Translations under genes and position numbers: made by a program
Assembly (NCBI GenBank): GCA_003550325.1
Contig: QKWP01000073.1
Coordinates: 29,058-93,057 of the forward strand
Source of the DNA: Gigaspora rosea
Lineage: Eukaryota > Glomeromycota > Glomeromycetes > Diversisporales > Gigasporaceae
Direction of reading: 5' to 3'
Length of the DNA: 64,000 nucleotides
In this document: positions 61,412-64,000 of the stretch, piece after piece
Layout: every line of letters begins with the position of its first letter
How positions within the stretch are numbered: the first letter of the stretch is position 1
The notes under the pieces: model-generated
What the model was told of the DNA's origin: nothing
The model's input: the letters and a program-made list of their open reading frames with translations, nothing else
Database searches by the model: none

Positions 61412-62275
61412 TTAATTTTTTTTTTTTTTTAACTTAACAACCATGCTCTACTTTATTAGCAGTTTACGTAAAAAAAATACATGAACTCAAAGCTAACTAC
61501 AATATAGGCTAATACCCGGCTTACTCCACTAGTGCCCAGGTACGGTTGTTGTACTGATGTTTGATAGTCTCAAAGCTATATACAACCTTTCTCATATATT
61601 CCTCCGAGAGCATGTTCAGGTTTTCAGCTACCTTCCAAATATAATAATAAAAAAAACAAAACTATTTCCGCATCCACCAACTTACTTCATGCGAACCTAT
61701 TATTTGACTCAAAATTGAGTCCTTAACTAGCTTATTTACTGCTTTCTCCGTTTCTTGCTTTTTCTGCTTGATTTATTTCCTGTCTTTTCTTCTAACTTCT
61801 GTGAGCTCCGGATTAGATAATATCTTTCTTCTAACTCCTTTATTCTTGCACTTTCTTTTCAGAGATCGTTCTAAACCAAATTCTTTCTCCTATTTAATGA
61901 CTTCATTACATTTTTCCTTCCAAATGGCTCAGTAGAAACTTTCTTGTACTATGTACAGAATCGCATCTATGCAATTTCTTGCATCCCTTCTTGAAAGACC
62001 CTTTTTATACAATACCTCAAATTTCCTTTTCTCTACGAGACCACTTAAATATAATTTCCTTTCTTTGAAACGAATTTCTTTAGTATCGCTTAGCAAGATT
62101 TCACCCAAATCCCAAATGCTTAGTGAAAGTTTTGCCTCGCCCGAAAGCACTGCCCATGCAGCACTCAGTGCCATGTTTTCTGTCTCCTGCCAGATCTTCT
62201 CTGAGAAACTATATCGCATTAAATGACTCACGGTTTCCTTAGTCTCTTCCTTACACAGAATACAGTTTGGTACTT
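61412..62275 (-). mobile_element. 5'-truncated LINE 3' end with poly(A) tail
   Basis: On the minus strand, CILCKEETKETVSHLM (62255-62210) resembles the C-terminal Cys/His knuckle of LINE proteins and continues through the 100-codon frame 62231-61929 and broken frames to about 61680. A poly-T run at 61413-61430 is the poly(A) tail. GCAATTTTATT before it and GCAAATTTTAT at 62290 may be the target duplication. Confidence 0.6.
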
Positions 62276-62329
62276 ATACAACCAACATCAGCAAATTTTA
62301 TATATAGATATATATTGATTACTAACTGG

Positions 62330-62480
62330 TAAGATATATATCGATACTCATCACCCCTGTCGATTACTATCGATAGTGATAGTAATCGATAGATATCCAG
62401 TTAATACCCTGTCAATTACTATCAATAGTAATAGTAATCAATATATATCCGGTTAATCGATATATATCGAATATAATATA
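62330..62480. repeat. ATCGAT-rich inverted repeats
   Basis: TCGATTACTATCGATAGTGATAGTAATCGA is one compact palindrome and CAATTACTATCAATAGTAATAGTAATTG a diverged second copy 40-60 bp later. AT-rich flanks. Confidence 0.6.
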
Positions 62481-62654
62481 AATTAATAATTATTATATTC
62501 ACATAATCATACTTTTTGCAAATTTTAAACATTTTACAGGTATTCACAAGTTTTCACAATTTTTTAATATAAAATTTTATTTTTTTTTATTTATTATTAT
62601 TATATTTTAAAATATTATATATTTTATTATAAGGGCGTTATTTTATGGCGACCC

Positions 62655-62765
62655 CATGATCGACCAATCAAAATCGATCACGTGAGTTGTGTGACCACCG
62701 ATTTGCGAAGAGCAAATCGGTAAACACGTGACTCACAGAACCGATTTCGATCGGTCGATCACTAC
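62655..62765. repeat. Hairpin element with GATCGACCAATCAAAATCGA end
   Basis: Left GATCGACCAATCAAAATCGA and right TCGATCGGTCGATC are imperfect inverted copies; the centre is a perfect ACCGATTTGC / GCAAATCGGT hairpin (62697-62721). Confidence 0.55.
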
Positions 62766-62929
62766 AAAAATACGCGTAACAAAACGAATGACAAAAAAAA
62801 AGAACGAATTTATCACCGGGGAAACCCCAAAATTTATTATTTTTTTTAAAAAAAAATCATCGATGCATTATTTTAATTTATTTTTATTAAATCGGTATAG
62901 TATTACTACATTATGATATCATAAAAAGA

Positions 62930-63600
62930 AAAAAAAAGCTAATCAAAAACTACTTTGCCAACAATCATACCACAACAATCGACTAACAGCCACACACACT
63001 AATGACAGAGCCCCAACAACAGCAAAATCGCCATAAGCAACAATCTTCCAACCCAAACAGCTTCTTTAATCGTCCTAACCCGATTTTCCACAAAGATGAA
63101 CCGAAAACTCCGGAAGCCTAATAAAAAAAAAAAAGCACGCCAACGTTAAGACAGAAGAAAGCACCAAAGCAAAGAAGCAAGCACTGAAGCACGCAAAAAA
63201 GCACCGAAGCACAGACACAAGAAAGCACCAAAGCACAGACACAAAAAAGCACCGAAGCAGAAGCACCAAAACAAAGACAAGAAAACATCCCACGTATAGC
63301 CTACTACTGCTAACGCTTTCCGTTCTCAACAAAGCCGATTTCGATTTCAAACGTAAAGACCTAAAAAAAAAAAGAGAAAAGTTAGTGATGGTAACAAAAA
63401 AAGAAAAAAAAATTGGCTGATACTTATCAAAAGCAGCCTAAAGAAAATCCAAACGAAGAAGCACCCAAAAAAAAAAAACCGGCCCGGTTCCATTTCACAT
63501 CTCAGCTCCTGGTTTCGAACAAAAAAATATCTAAAGGGATAGAAAATTAGTGCCAGTAAAAAAAAAAAAAACCAACGGTAGAAAAAAAAAATAAGTCCAA
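62930..63600. repeat. Purine-rich region with AAGCACCGAAGCACAGACAC minisatellite
   Basis: 63135-63285 is built from AAGCACC(G/A)AAGCA and CAGACACAA units. The minus-strand ORFs 63075-63350 and 63347-63604 are translations of this simple sequence (Phe/Val/Leu-rich) and I do not accept them as genes. Confidence 0.6.
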
Positions 63601-63626
63601 GCAAGATTTAAATTAGTTAAAGCACT

Positions 63627-63838
63627 GCCCAGCCCCAGTCCCATTTCACTTCTCAGCCCAGGCTTTTCTAATCTCAGAACCAAGATAGTTGATGTAGTAT
63701 TTTCACAAAGCCAATTTTGAAAGTAAAGACCAGCCCAGCCCCAGTCCTATTCGCTTCTCAGCCCAAGCTTTTCCATCCTCAGAACCAAGGTAGTCGACGT
63801 AGTATTTTCACAAAGCCGATTTCGAAAGTAAAGACCTA
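63627..63838. repeat. Tandem duplication, 106-bp unit, two copies
   Basis: GCCCAGCCCCAGTCC starts at 63627 and again at 63733; both copies run through CTCAGAACCAAG(A/G)TAGT and ATTTTCACAAAGCC to AAAGTAAAGACC. Copies differ at a few positions. Related modules with ATACTTATC follow to the end of the window. Confidence 0.8.
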
Positions 63839-64000
63839 AAAAAAGAGAGAGAAGTTAGTGACGACAAATAAAAAAGAAAAAAAAAATTTAGGTCAATACT
63901 TATCTAAAGCGGCCTAAAGAAAATCCAAACCCGACACGTAAGCAAAGCGAAGAAAAAAAACATTAAAAAGAGAAAATACAAGAAAACAAAAAAAAAATAA

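Noticed and set aside
63075-63604. Two minus-strand ORFs rich in Phe, Val and Leu resembling membrane proteins
   Set aside because: They are translations of purine-rich minisatellite and A-runs on the plus strand, with no splice or start context.

Overview
This is an AT-rich, repeat-laden eukaryotic nuclear contig with intron-dense housekeeping genes. It most resembles an arbuscular mycorrhizal fungus (Glomeromycotina, Rhizophagus-like). The grounds are fungal-type short introns, a mitochondrial ATP synthase beta gene with nine exons, Crinkler-type and SAM-nuclease effector genes, and a tyrosine-recombinase/primase-helicase gene set of a kind I associate with these genomes. The placement is inference; no marker was searched.

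Layout. 1-1.2 kb is AT-rich with little recognisable. 1.23-6.44 kb holds the strangest structure in the window: about 30 exact 3-nt blocks, each between an AG acceptor and (27 of 30) a GT donor of the GTRAGT type. They are separated by intron-sized spacers, with transposons inserted only in the spacers. It reads as a gene, or gene relic, with single-codon microexons. 6.6-8.95 kb has a broken Crinkler N-terminal gene and a SAM-plus-nuclease gene duplicated around an assembly gap. 9.0-16.2 kb is a decayed accessory element: a minus-strand primase (AEP)-SF3/D5-like helicase gene, a tyrosine recombinase, a small charged protein and a divergent zinc protein. Two hAT elements with perfect 8-bp target duplications cut the helicase gene.

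16.2-24.9 kb is gene-free and full of fold-back and terminal-inverted-repeat (TIR) elements plus a SINE-like insertion. 24.93-53.38 kb is one very large Ty3/Gypsy LTR retrotransposon on the minus strand. Its left LTR has been split by three DNA transposons, one a 6.1-kb pogo/Tigger element with its own transposase. Its interior contains a dead LINE with RT and RNase H, a GTCGAC-type satellite and many MITEs. Removing the three insertions restores a left LTR of exactly 512 bp, the length of the intact right LTR. 53.4-55.4 kb is further non-autonomous elements.

55.76-59.56 kb holds the only two convincing, apparently intact host genes. ATP synthase beta (minus, with a 5-nt microexon) and the exosome subunit Rrp43/EXOSC8 (plus) are divergently transcribed from a 185-bp shared promoter. 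59.6-64 kb is AT-rich sequence, a 5'-truncated LINE tail and purine-rich repeats. No rRNA, tRNA or CRISPR array was recognised.
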